From: Bacillota bacterium
GTDB lineage: Bacteria; Bacillota; Clostridia; Acetivibrionales; DTU013
NCBI GenBank assembly: GCA_023435305.1
Contig: JAEYRV010000033.1
Location: forward strand, 1-33,172
DNA length: 33,172 bases
Direction: 5' to 3'
Part shown: piece by piece, positions 23,806-31,802 of the stretch
How the letters are laid out: every line of letters begins with the position of its first letter
Position numbering within the stretch: the first letter of the stretch is position 1
Position numbers and translations under genes: made by a program
The notes under the pieces: generated by a model
The model's database searches: none
Told to the model about the DNA's origin: nothing
Seen by the model: the letters and a program-made list of their open reading frames with translations, nothing else

Positions 23806-25599
23806 TTAGTTCATAGCAGCTTTCTTGGCATCCAGCTCGATCTGCCATTTTGCCAAATCAAACTTAGCCAGATCTTCATATCCGTTACCTATCATCTGCT
23901 CTACCATCTCATCCCACAGAGCATTGAACTTGGATTCGCTTCCGCAGAAGATCATCTTCCAGGAATACTCTTGCATAACTTCGCCGCAGGAATTACGGTA
24001 AACAGCTATATCGTTTGTATCGCTCGGCAGTGATACACTAACGTTCGGGCTTACCGACAGCTTGTTGTTCTTCTTCATCCATTCTGCAGGCTCAGCTGCA
24101 CCAAACTTAGCAGCCCAGTCCTTCTTCATCTGAGTCTGTGTTGCAGCCTTGTATGTGCTCCAGTATGTCCTTGAGTAAGGCTCTCCGGTCTTCGGGTTTG
24201 TGCTGATAGCATCGACGATCCACTGGTTGATTGCATTGTTACCGTCGTTGTATCCGCCGCCGCCAAATTCTGCAGGAACCGGCAGGTTATCCATCAGAGC
24301 GTTCTCATTCTTGATAGTGAGTTTGCCGTCAGCGCCTCTTTCATAGTTAAAGCCCTCGATACCGATGTGCTGGAATTCCAGTCCGTCCGGACTTGCATAC
24401 CAGTCAAGGAACTCCATGATCCTGGCATACTTCTCATCATCAACACCAGCGCCTATACCAATAACACGTCCGCTTCCGTAGTATGTGTCGGAATCAGCAT
24501 AGTAATTCTGATCCATTACAGGAATAAAGATGAATGCCGAACCATCAGCAAGTCTTTCCTGTGTGTTCCAGAAGCCGCCCTGCCAGCTGTACCAGATAAG
24601 GTTTACGCGTCCCGCAGTTATCTTCGGATATACTGCATTCCAGTCCTGATCCTTGGAGTCGGGATCGACAAGGCCTCTCTGCTGTGCATCGAACAAGAAT
24701 TTAAGCATCTTGTAGTAGGTACCGGTCTTGTCAGTCAGGTTGTAGAATGTTCCGTCGGGCTTTAATACAACTGAACCCTTGATTTTTTCACCATACCAGG
24801 TAGTCAGCTGAACAACGTTTGCTATACCAAGCATATTGTCGCCGTTATCCCAGTCAGGCCACAGAGTCATAGCGTATGTCGGATCTCCGTCGGCATTCTT
24901 CGGATTGACCTTCTGCATTTCTGCCAGTGCATCCAGAAGTCCACTAAGATCTTTGATTTCAGGCGCGCCTATCTTCTGATACAAATCCCAGCGAAGCTGC
25001 GGGCTTGAATAGATAACATCCTGCGAATAGGCTGTCGGGGATGTATTCGTCATCTGTACCGGTATACCATAGGTCTTGCCGCTGTTTCCAGGAATGCCAT
25101 TATTGTATACATCGATCTGCGTCTTGTATTCCATCAGATTAGGATATTTGGAAATGTCAGCAGAGATATCCTTGATGATTCCATTCTGTACGCAATCTAC
25201 AAACTGAGTTGGCTCAAGGAGAACTATATCGCCCAGATTACCAGAGCTCAGACGTGTCTGGTATAATGCATCGCCAGCCACCTGTGGTGCCAGTATGTTG
25301 ATAGCAAGATTGAATCTGTCTTTTATTACTTTGTCAAACCAGCCGCTCTGTAAGCCCTGATAGTTTGCTGCCACGTCATAAAAGTCGATTGTCAACTGCT
25401 TGTCATGCGAAATGGGTTGATCTCCTCCGCTGCTCGCCCCGCTGTCTGTCGATGTTCCGCTGTCTGTGGATGTTCCACTGTCTGATGGCGGTGGTGTCAC
25501 AGGATCCTTACTTCCGCTTGTAGTGCCGCAGCCCGTCAATGCTACTGTTAACACGAGCGATAATACCAGCACTAATGATAGTAACCTCTTGAAGCTCAT
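23806..25599 (-). CDS. Sugar ABC transporter substrate-binding lipoprotein (LplA type), 597 aa
   Basis: Extracellular solute-binding protein family 1. It begins MSFKRLLSLVLVL and has a lipobox LTGC, with Cys24 becoming the lipidated N-terminus. A Ser/Thr/Gly-rich linker with repeated SGTSTD units tethers it to the membrane. The remainder is rich in Trp/Tyr, as expected for oligosaccharide binders, and its size (~600 aa) fits the LplA/YtcQ group that pairs with LplB and YtcP permeases. GGAGG lies before the ATG. By context it captures arabinoxylo-oligosaccharides. RNA hairpins occur on both sides of the gene. Confidence 0.93.
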   Translation of the reverse strand: MSFKRLLSLVLVLSLVLTVALTGCGTTSGSKDPVTPPPSDSGTSTDSGTSTDSGASSGGDQPISHDKQLTIDFYDVAANYQGLQSGWFDKVIKDRFNLAINILAPQVAGDALYQTRLSSGNLGDIVLLEPTQFVDCVQNGIIKDISADISKYPNLMEYKTQIDVYNNGIPGNSGKTYGIPVQMTNTSPTAYSQDVIYSSPQLRWDLYQKIGAPEIKDLSGLLDALAEMQKVNPKNADGDPTYAMTLWPDWDNGDNMLGIANVVQLTTWYGEKIKGSVVLKPDGTFYNLTDKTGTYYKMLKFLFDAQQRGLVDPDSKDQDWNAVYPKITAGRVNLIWYSWQGGFWNTQERLADGSAFIFIPVMDQNYYADSDTYYGSGRVIGIGAGVDDEKYARIMEFLDWYASPDGLEFQHIGIEGFNYERGADGKLTIKNENALMDNLPVPAEFGGGGYNDGNNAINQWIVDAISTNPKTGEPYSRTYWSTYKAATQTQMKKDWAAKFGAAEPAEWMKKNNKLSVSPNVSVSLPSDTNDIAVYRNSCGEVMQEYSWKMIFCGSESKFNALWDEMVEQMIGNGYEDLAKFDLAKWQIELDAKKAAMN

Positions 25600-25637
25600 A
25601 AATAGACCTCCTTCTAATATTTGATAGTTCTATAATC

Positions 25638-25665
25638 AACGATGAAGGTACGAATCCTCATCGTT
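25638..25665 (-). promoter_or_regulatory. Hairpin upstream of the binding-protein gene
   Basis: AACGATGA (25638-25645) and TCATCGTT (25658-25665) pair perfectly. GG/CC can extend the stem past a bulged A, leaving a 7-nt loop. It lies in the gap between the YtcP-type permease and the binding-protein gene and may protect or mark the 5' end of a processed transcript. Confidence 0.5.
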
Positions 25666-25687
25666 CATCATCAAATAGATTTCCGTT

Positions 25688-26686
25688 CTAGCCTTTTACC
25701 GCACCGATCATGATGCCTTTTACAAAGAACCTCTGGAAGAGCGGATATACCAGGATAATAGGCGTTACTACGAGGATCGTGACCGTCATACGAACCGACG
25801 TAGCCGTTTGCGCCTTTGCCAGGCTCGCAGCGATATCCACTGTTCCCGATGAGTTATTAATCAATCCCTTGAGTGAGTTTGCCTGATTGATATACTGATA
25901 CAGTACAAACTGCAGTGTATGGAGCTTGTTATCAGTCATCAGCAGCAGTGTATCCTGGAAGGAGTTCCACTGCGCCACTGCCGCGAATATCGCGATCGTT
26001 GCAAGTATCGGCTTGATAACCGGCAGCATGACCCTGAAAAAGATCTTCAGAGTACCTGCCCCGTCGATCTCGGCAGCTTCCTGCAGCTCCTTTGGCGTTG
26101 ATTCCACAAAGGTCTTGCACAATACGATATAGAAGGGCTGCACGACGACCGGCCAGATATAGCCCCAGAAATTATTCGTAAGCCCCAGGTTCATCATTGT
26201 GATAAACCATGGAATGATTCCGGCGTTGAAATACATTGTCACTACCACGAACCGGTACCAGAACTTCCTGCCCCACATTGATTCCTTTGTAAACATGAAG
26301 CCAAGGAAGGCTGCGAACAAAACAGTCAGGAGAGTTCCGACAATTGTCCTTGCAAGTGAGACCTGCAGCGCGTTGAACAGAGTCGGGATCTTCAGTACAT
26401 TCACATAGTTGGTGAAATGGATCTTCAACGGCCAGAACAATACCTTTCCCTTATCACTCAGGTCATTTGCGCTGATGGAGTTAATGAAAATATAATAAAA
26501 CGGATATACACATAAGAACGCAAATATCGAATAGACAACATAGGTTATAAAACTAATGATCCTGTCACCTATGCTGACATGCATTTTATGCTTTTTCACA
26601 ACCATTGCGGCGGGACGCAGTTTTTTATTCTGCCCGGCTTCCGCACCGGTCTGTAATTCATTTTTCTGTACATTTAAATCGCTCAT
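25688..26686 (-). CDS. Sugar ABC transporter permease (YtcP/carbohydrate uptake type), 332 aa
   Basis: Six-helix inner-membrane permease of the MalG-like group, with a hydrophilic N-terminal ~38 residues. The cytoplasmic EAA loop is at about 201-222 (LQEAAEIDGAGTLKIFFRVMLPV), where a shared ATPase docks. The C-terminus has the FVKGIMIGAVKG ending typical of this subfamily. GGGAGG precedes the ATG. It follows the LplB-type permease gene closely and forms the heterodimeric channel with it. No ATPase gene is present in the locus. Confidence 0.94.
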   Translation of the reverse strand: MSDLNVQKNELQTGAEAGQNKKLRPAAMVVKKHKMHVSIGDRIISFITYVVYSIFAFLCVYPFYYIFINSISANDLSDKGKVLFWPLKIHFTNYVNVLKIPTLFNALQVSLARTIVGTLLTVLFAAFLGFMFTKESMWGRKFWYRFVVVTMYFNAGIIPWFITMMNLGLTNNFWGYIWPVVVQPFYIVLCKTFVESTPKELQEAAEIDGAGTLKIFFRVMLPVIKPILATIAIFAAVAQWNSFQDTLLLMTDNKLHTLQFVLYQYINQANSLKGLINNSSGTVDIAASLAKAQTATSVRMTVTILVVTPIILVYPLFQRFFVKGIMIGAVKG

Positions 26687-26710
26687 TGCAATCCCTCCCG
26701 TCTCAATAGG

Positions 26711-27631
26711 TTAAATGAAGCCCTGGCCTCTTACCAGCTTGGATACTCCATTTGTAACACACAATAGAATAACGCTGATCACACTCTTGAACATACTGAT
26801 CGCAACGGAGAGGGAATAGCCTCCGTTCCCCATGGCCAGATTGTATACATACAGGTCCAGGACCTGGATATAGTCCTTGTTGAATGCATTCTGGAATACA
26901 TAGAACTGTTCGAATCCATTTGACAGGAAGTTAGCCAGATTCAGCATGATAATGACGAAATATGTCGGCAGCAGGCTTGGGATCGTAATATGCCATATTA
27001 TCCTCATTCTTCCTGCACCGTCGACCTTTGCCGCCGTTATCATCTCCTCGTCTATCCCTGCGATGGCTGCGATATACATGATCGCCGCCCAGCCGGCATT
27101 TTTCCATGTCAGCCAGAGCCACATCTTGAACCAGATATGGTCTGCGGATGCCAGAAATATCTGCGGCTCCTCAATAAGTCCGAGATTCATCGCAACGACA
27201 TTGACCGCGCCCGAACTGCTGAAAACAGAATATGCAACAGAATATACCAGGACCCAGCTGATGAAGTTCGGCAGTGTTGTAGCTGTCTGAACAAATTTCT
27301 TGAATTTGGCAAACTTGATCTCATTGAGGAATATTGCGAACACCATCGGAAACCATGAAAACAAAAGGCTCAGTCCGCTGATGGCAAAGGTATTTCTCAT
27401 TACCTCTATCAGCTGGTTGATCCTGACCTTATTCGACACCATTGTCTGGAACCATTTAAATCCGACAAATTTATCCCAGGTCAGTGGAAATGGTGGTTTG
27501 TAGTCAAAAAACGCATAAAACCATCCATACAGCGGATAGTATGAAAAAATTGCCACGATGGCCAGAAATGGCACGATGTACAGGAATTCACGATATGCTC
27601 TGGCCTTTCTGGTATTCTTGATTAACCTCAT
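26711..27631 (-). CDS. Sugar ABC transporter permease (LplB type), 306 aa
   Basis: Partner permease. Its N-terminus ends in the LplB-like FLAIVAIFSYYPLYGWFYAFFDYKP segment. About six helices are visible and the EAA loop is at about 199-220 (TAAKVDGAGRMRIIWHITIP). The ATG at 27631 is preferred over the GTG two codons earlier because the AAGGGGG ribosome site is 8 nt upstream of the ATG and too close to the GTG. It lies immediately downstream of the large GH51 gene. Confidence 0.93.
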   Translation of the reverse strand: MRLIKNTRKARAYREFLYIVPFLAIVAIFSYYPLYGWFYAFFDYKPPFPLTWDKFVGFKWFQTMVSNKVRINQLIEVMRNTFAISGLSLLFSWFPMVFAIFLNEIKFAKFKKFVQTATTLPNFISWVLVYSVAYSVFSSSGAVNVVAMNLGLIEEPQIFLASADHIWFKMWLWLTWKNAGWAAIMYIAAIAGIDEEMITAAKVDGAGRMRIIWHITIPSLLPTYFVIIMLNLANFLSNGFEQFYVFQNAFNKDYIQVLDLYVYNLAMGNGGYSLSVAISMFKSVISVILLCVTNGVSKLVRGQGFI

Positions 27632-27663
27632 CCTCACAGCCCCCTTGTATTAGATAAAAGCTC

Positions 27664-30201
27664 TCAGACACGTTTTTTCAGTCTGATTACGTTTGCAGAA
27701 AGCGCGGGTGCTTTGTAAACAAACTCCCTTGCCGCGCCATTCAGTCTGTAATTGGTGTCATGTATGTTCATGGGTTTCTCAAAGCTGTTCTCCGCGGTTT
27801 TATCACCACTGATCCTGCTGACCTCGTATTGCTCCTCGACCTCACAGTCCAGAGTGATCTCAATGTCCTGTTCCTCTTCGGATATGTTGACTGCTTTAAT
27901 AATGATCTCCGAATCAGTATCGCAGGCCACAGAGGTAATTGCCCTGAATGCCGGTACAGCCGTCTCATGCAGCAGCTTACCATTTAAGTATAACTGCATC
28001 TTCTTACCGTCAGCCTCATATCGGAAGTGGTTGAAGGCTCCGACCTCCAAATCTGACTTGACTGCTGCTGACAGTTCTATTTCGTTCGGATATATTTTTT
28101 CGACGAATGTACTAGTTCCGTCCTTCAGCTTCCACAGGAAGGGATTTACGTTCTCGGCATTCCATTCTCTGGGCGGCTTTGTCTCATCGGGCACGTAGAC
28201 CGTCTTGGGGAGTCTGGAACTGTATACGCCGATGGTTATGTCCTTTCCCGCCTCTGCAAATACCTCTATCTCAAAAGTCCCGGCTGTAGCTTCCTCTTCG
28301 CCAAAAACAACAAATACCTTTTCCAGATCGATCCCTGACAGCATTTTGCTTTCATCGATCTGCTCCTTGTCCGGCGCGGTCACGATAAAGCCTGCCGCAT
28401 CCGGTCCGTTTCCTGTGATACCGTCTGCCGGTGCCTCGACATGACCCATCAGTTCATGGGTCGCCTGTACTTCCATCCCGTTCCACTTAGCATTCCGATA
28501 GCGCAGTCCCGGCGCTCCCAGCACTGATCCCATGCCCTTCACGGGTCGGTAGATCGTCTGTGATTCCTCGTCCGAGCATAGAACATATTCGCCCCTGTTG
28601 TTGCTGAAGAGCATCCAGGCATAATATGATGGTATTCCATAGCTTTCAGAATTATCAAAACGGATCATATCCGGGAACCAGGAGCTGTAATTCACATTTT
28701 CAAGGAATGGCGCATAGGATATGAAATTGACCACATCCTGATTTCTTTCGGCTCCTATGAGGAAAGCCGCTTCTCCAAGAGCTCCGTACAGCTGGCCGAC
28801 ATAGCCCCTGACAACAGAAACCTCACCCAGAAATATCTTTGGTCCTTTTCTGTTGTATCTGTCATAGAAATTTACATTCTCTGCAAAGTACTCTGCTGTA
28901 TTGTAAAAGTGTTCATCTACGATATCGGCGGGCATGCCCTTCTGTTCCACATGGGTATTGGCCACAAATTTGATCCAGGGGTACTTCTGATGGATCGCAT
29001 CATAGCATTTCATATACCTCTCTTCATAGTCCGGCCCGAAATTTTCATTGCCGATTTCCATGTAATTCATTTTGAAAGGAGCCGGATGTCCCATTTCCGC
29101 ACGCAGCCTGCCCCATTTGCTGTCCGCGGGGCCCAGCGCGTACTCCAGGGCATCGAGTGTATCCTGGATCATGTCCTCAAGCTCCTGGCCTTCCATAAGC
29201 ACCGCTTTTCTGGCCTGGCAGGTCATGCCGCAGTTGAAGACGTACAGCGGTTCCATATCCAGATCCTCGCAAAGCTGCAGATATTCATGAAAGCCCAATC
29301 CGTTGCTTGTGGTGTAGTGCCACATCAGCAGCTGGCTCGGCCTCTCCCAGACCGGCCCGACAGTATTGCGGAAGTACATGGCTGTCGCCGGGCTGAAGCC
29401 CTCTACTATGCACCCGCCGGGAAATCTAAGAAACTTGGGCTTTAACGCCTCTATCTTCTCTGCGATATCCTTCCTGAGGCCATGCCCCATATATGTATCA
29501 GCCGGCATAAGAGATACAAATCCGAATTTTACCTTACCGCCCTCATGGCAGCAGATCTCAAGATCGGCATCCTTTGTGTCAGCCCCAGCGGTCAATACCG
29601 CTTCATATCGTATATATGTTCCAGTTTGATTTGTGTTGTTGTGAATTGTATTGCTTTGACTTATACCGCCGACTACAAACCTTGTGCTGCTGAAGGTTTG
29701 GTTCCCTTTTTTGACTGAAACGGTCAGCGTCTTCTCTTCATCGGATTTTACAAACATGTAGAAAATACAGGATGAGCCTTTTTTCTGCGGAATACCCATG
29801 AAGCCTGCGTTACGGATACAGCCTTCCTTGCCGAAGTCTACTGCCAGTGCCGCCCGTCTGTTTGGGTTCAAAGTATCACAGGTATCGAGCTCCATAGCCG
29901 CATTGCTGCTGTACCATGCTGGTATAGGGGTGTACTGAGTATTGTTATTGCGGATCCATTTGGAAAGGCCTTCTCCATGGTTGAATTCATCACGCCAGCC
30001 TGAGCCCGAGACCACTGCGTAACCATCGTCCACAGTTGTGCAGTCCAAAGGGGGGATCGAATCTTCAAAGCTCCTGTTTCTGATCAGTTCAGGATACAGT
30101 CCTCCGTCTCCTGCTCTGTTTATATCTTCAAAAAAGATTCCGTATAGATGCTCTGTAACAGGGATTTTTCTTTCCTTTGTTTTTACAGCAATTCTGCTCA
30201 T
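27664..30201 (-). CDS. Large GH51 alpha-L-arabinofuranosidase, 845 aa
   Basis: First enzyme gene of the locus. An N-terminal GH51 start (HLYGIFFEDINRAGDGGLYPELIRNRSFE) is followed by an inserted beta-sandwich, possibly CBM4-like (about 60-230). The barrel follows with LRFPGGCIVEG. Acid/base Glu386 is in MEIGNENFG and nucleophile Glu460 in IFLGEVSV. A C-terminal domain ends in SANVIRLKK. The length of ~850 matches the long GH51 subfamily (plant ASD1 / bifidobacterial type) and differs from the 537-aa paralogue here. The ATG at 30201 is chosen since AGGGGG lies 6 nt upstream; an in-frame ATG five codons earlier overlaps it. There is no signal peptide. A promoter and operator lie directly upstream. 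Confidence 0.94.
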   Translation of the reverse strand: MSRIAVKTKERKIPVTEHLYGIFFEDINRAGDGGLYPELIRNRSFEDSIPPLDCTTVDDGYAVVSGSGWRDEFNHGEGLSKWIRNNNTQYTPIPAWYSSNAAMELDTCDTLNPNRRAALAVDFGKEGCIRNAGFMGIPQKKGSSCIFYMFVKSDEEKTLTVSVKKGNQTFSSTRFVVGGISQSNTIHNNTNQTGTYIRYEAVLTAGADTKDADLEICCHEGGKVKFGFVSLMPADTYMGHGLRKDIAEKIEALKPKFLRFPGGCIVEGFSPATAMYFRNTVGPVWERPSQLLMWHYTTSNGLGFHEYLQLCEDLDMEPLYVFNCGMTCQARKAVLMEGQELEDMIQDTLDALEYALGPADSKWGRLRAEMGHPAPFKMNYMEIGNENFGPDYEERYMKCYDAIHQKYPWIKFVANTHVEQKGMPADIVDEHFYNTAEYFAENVNFYDRYNRKGPKIFLGEVSVVRGYVGQLYGALGEAAFLIGAERNQDVVNFISYAPFLENVNYSSWFPDMIRFDNSESYGIPSYYAWMLFSNNRGEYVLCSDEESQTIYRPVKGMGSVLGAPGLRYRNAKWNGMEVQATHELMGHVEAPADGITGNGPDAAGFIVTAPDKEQIDESKMLSGIDLEKVFVVFGEEEATAGTFEIEVFAEAGKDITIGVYSSRLPKTVYVPDETKPPREWNAENVNPFLWKLKDGTSTFVEKIYPNEIELSAAVKSDLEVGAFNHFRYEADGKKMQLYLNGKLLHETAVPAFRAITSVACDTDSEIIIKAVNISEEEQDIEITLDCEVEEQYEVSRISGDKTAENSFEKPMNIHDTNYRLNGAAREFVYKAPALSANVIRLKKRV

Positions 30202-30255
30202 AAACAACCCCCTCATACTTGATCCCTACAGTCAGGCTATTGTCAAAAGCAACTA

Positions 30256-30269
30256 GTAAATCGTTTTAC
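30256..30269. promoter_or_regulatory. LacI-family operator O1
   Basis: GTAAATCGTTTTAC is a 14-bp near-palindrome with the central CG typical of LacI-family sites. It sits just downstream of the -10 box, so binding would repress. It shares its core with the palindrome at 30422-30433. Confidence 0.65.
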
Positions 30270-30280
30270 CTGATATATAT

Positions 30281-30309
30281 ATTATATTCGCAAGACAACG
30301 CTTAGTCAA
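30281..30309 (-). promoter_or_regulatory. Sigma-A promoter of the arabinoxylan operon
   Basis: Minus strand TTGACT (30304-30309), a 17-bp spacer and a perfect TATAAT (30281-30286). This is the best promoter in the window. Transcription would begin near 30274 and run over the operator at 30256-30269 into the large GH51 gene. Confidence 0.85.
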
Positions 30310-30421
30310 CAACTATTCGAAATATAAACGGAACAAATAAGTGAGAGAGTATTCCTTTATTTCTACATTATTTGTAATAAATAAAGAGCTTTCACAGATA
30401 TTTCTACATTGCGGCTGAAGG

Positions 30422-30433
30422 TAAAACGTTTTA
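30422..30433. promoter_or_regulatory. LacI-family operator O2
   Basis: TAAAACGTTTTA is a perfect 12-bp palindrome with a central CG, about 165 bp upstream of O1. The pair could allow repression by looping. It lies just downstream of the regulator gene. Confidence 0.65.
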
Positions 30434-30517
30434 ATAAATTTTTCACAAAGTGCGATTTGTCTGAGTTGTATCGAAACAGGCATGGAGTTTTCTTGTAAAA
30501 AAAATCAAATCGGCCGC

Positions 30518-31561
30518 CTACTTTAATTCCCTGACAGAATTGCGTTCTATTATCCGGCATGGTATTTTGACAACTTCCGCAGCCTCGCAGCACTCATTGT
30601 ACTCCATCAGTGATTTGATCATGATCTCGGCTGATTTCGTGCCTATATCTGCAAAGGGGATCTCATTAGTTGTGAGTGTAGGATTTAGATATCCGGATAT
30701 CTCCATGTTGTCATAACCCACCAGGGAAATGTCCTCTCCCGCCTTTATGCCATGCTCGTACAGATAATCATATACGCCTGCCGCCATATCGTCATTCATA
30801 CAGAAAATGGCTGTAATATCCTCTTTTATCAGCGTTCTGCACTGCTCATAGCCTGACTGCCTTTCCCAGAGGCCATACCTGATCCAGTCGGGATTATACG
30901 GTATCCCGTCTTCGAATAATGCCTTCTGATACCCGAGGCTTCTTTTCTGAGTATGCATGTTATCGGCAGTCCCTGCGATAACTCCGATTTTCCGGTGACC
31001 CTTGGATATCAGATATCTGGTCACATCGTATCCGCCCTTCTCGTCATCTATTACGACGGAAGTGAATCTCGGGGACTTTGAATATGCGTATACGACCATG
31101 GCCGGTATCTTGAAATCATCAGGGAAACAGTTGATGATCCTGCCATGTCCTGCGACATACATAATACCGTCCACCTTTATTGAAAGCAACTCCTGTATTG
31201 CGGGCTGAAGCACCGAATGGAGCTTTTTCTCATCCTCATACCATGTGTTTCTCCATTTGTCATACATGCGCATGTTGAGAAGGATAGTCCTGAAGTTCAT
31301 ATCCTCACAATAGGCCATGATCCTTTCGATGATAGGCGGAGAGCTGAACTGGATCAGATCCTCGGTAATGATGCCGATGATATTCGTTTTTTGCTTTCTC
31401 ATACCCTGAGCAAAGTAATTGGGCTGGTAGCCTGTCTGCTTCACGACCTCCAGCACCCTCTGCCTGGTGGCCTCGCTTACCTTAAGCTTACCATTCAGTA
31501 TATTCGATATGGTCGATGTGGAAACGCCACACATATCAGCGATTTCTTTCTGTGTAATCAA
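30518..31561 (-). CDS. LacI-family transcriptional regulator, 347 aa
   Basis: An N-terminal helix-turn-helix (about 4-23: QKEIADMCGVSTSTISNILNG) and hinge region are followed by a periplasmic-binding-protein-like ligand domain (about 60-340; VDGIMYVAG, GHRKIGVIAG, AIFCMNDDMAAGV, SLVGYDN). The start is taken as TTG at 31561, since LacI members begin at this point (ITQKEIA) and GAGGG lies 9 nt upstream; the open frame to 31645 runs over the promoter. It is oriented like the sugar operon and sits directly upstream of it. It presumably senses a pentose or arabinoxylan breakdown product and controls the palindromes at 30256 and 30422. Confidence 0.92.
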   Translation of the reverse strand: MITQKEIADMCGVSTSTISNILNGKLKVSEATRQRVLEVVKQTGYQPNYFAQGMRKQKTNIIGIITEDLIQFSSPPIIERIMAYCEDMNFRTILLNMRMYDKWRNTWYEDEKKLHSVLQPAIQELLSIKVDGIMYVAGHGRIINCFPDDFKIPAMVVYAYSKSPRFTSVVIDDEKGGYDVTRYLISKGHRKIGVIAGTADNMHTQKRSLGYQKALFEDGIPYNPDWIRYGLWERQSGYEQCRTLIKEDITAIFCMNDDMAAGVYDYLYEHGIKAGEDISLVGYDNMEISGYLNPTLTTNEIPFADIGTKSAEIMIKSLMEYNECCEAAEVVKIPCRIIERNSVRELK

Positions 31562-31615
31562 GACCTCAGTCCCTCTCCGGCAATTATGTAATAAACAGCA
31601 TGCATTAATATTAAT

Positions 31616-31645
31616 ATAATAACTATAAAGATAAAGATATTGCAA
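31616..31645 (-). promoter_or_regulatory. Candidate promoter of the LacI-type gene
   Basis: Minus strand TTGCAA (31640-31645), 18-bp spacer, TATTAT (31616-31621). It lies about 17 bp from the REP array that begins at 31663. Confidence 0.45.
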
Positions 31646-31662
31646 TAGCCAAAAAAGAATAG

Positions 31663-31795
31663 GGGGTCAGGCTTGAAATATTCCTTTATTGAATTTCGGG
31701 GTCAGGCTTGAAATATTCCTTTATTCACCTGGTGAATAAAGGAATATTTCAAGCCTGACCCCGAATAATAAAGGAATTTTTCAAGCCTGACCCCG
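31663..31795. repeat. Four-copy REP array
   Basis: Copies at 31663-31690 (+), 31698-31725 (+), 31735-31762 (-) and 31767-31794 (-). The middle two form an almost uninterrupted palindrome with 33-nt arms and a single centre base (31697-31763). The outer copies extend the symmetry. The last differs by AAAAA in place of AAATA. The array fills the space between the regulator promoter and the lipoprotein-like gene stop, eight nt away, and could act as a 3' stabiliser or terminator-like barrier. Confidence 0.97.
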
Positions 31796-31802
31796 TCCCA
31801 CT

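Larger units (their letters stand above)
30202..30517. promoter_or_regulatory. Control region between lacI-type gene and the sugar operon
   Basis: This 316-bp gene-free stretch contains the operon promoter, two palindromic operators (described separately), and a 12-bp direct repeat TATTTCTACATT at 30358-30369 and 30399-30410. It also holds an 11-bp piece identical to the REP tail (ATTCCTTTATT at 30351-30361). Small frames here have no ribosome site. A T-run follows the regulator stop but without a convincing stem. Confidence 0.6.

Noticed and set aside
31562..31645. N-terminal extension of the LacI-type regulator from 31645
   Set aside because: The extra 28 residues have no LacI-family counterpart and cover the predicted promoter. 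The TTG at 31561 starts exactly at the HTH.
31663..31795. Clustered short repeats that might suggest a CRISPR array
   Set aside because: Copies are in both orientations, spacings are irregular (7, 9, 4 nt), there are no unique spacers and no cas genes. They match the RAYT element ends, so they are REPs.
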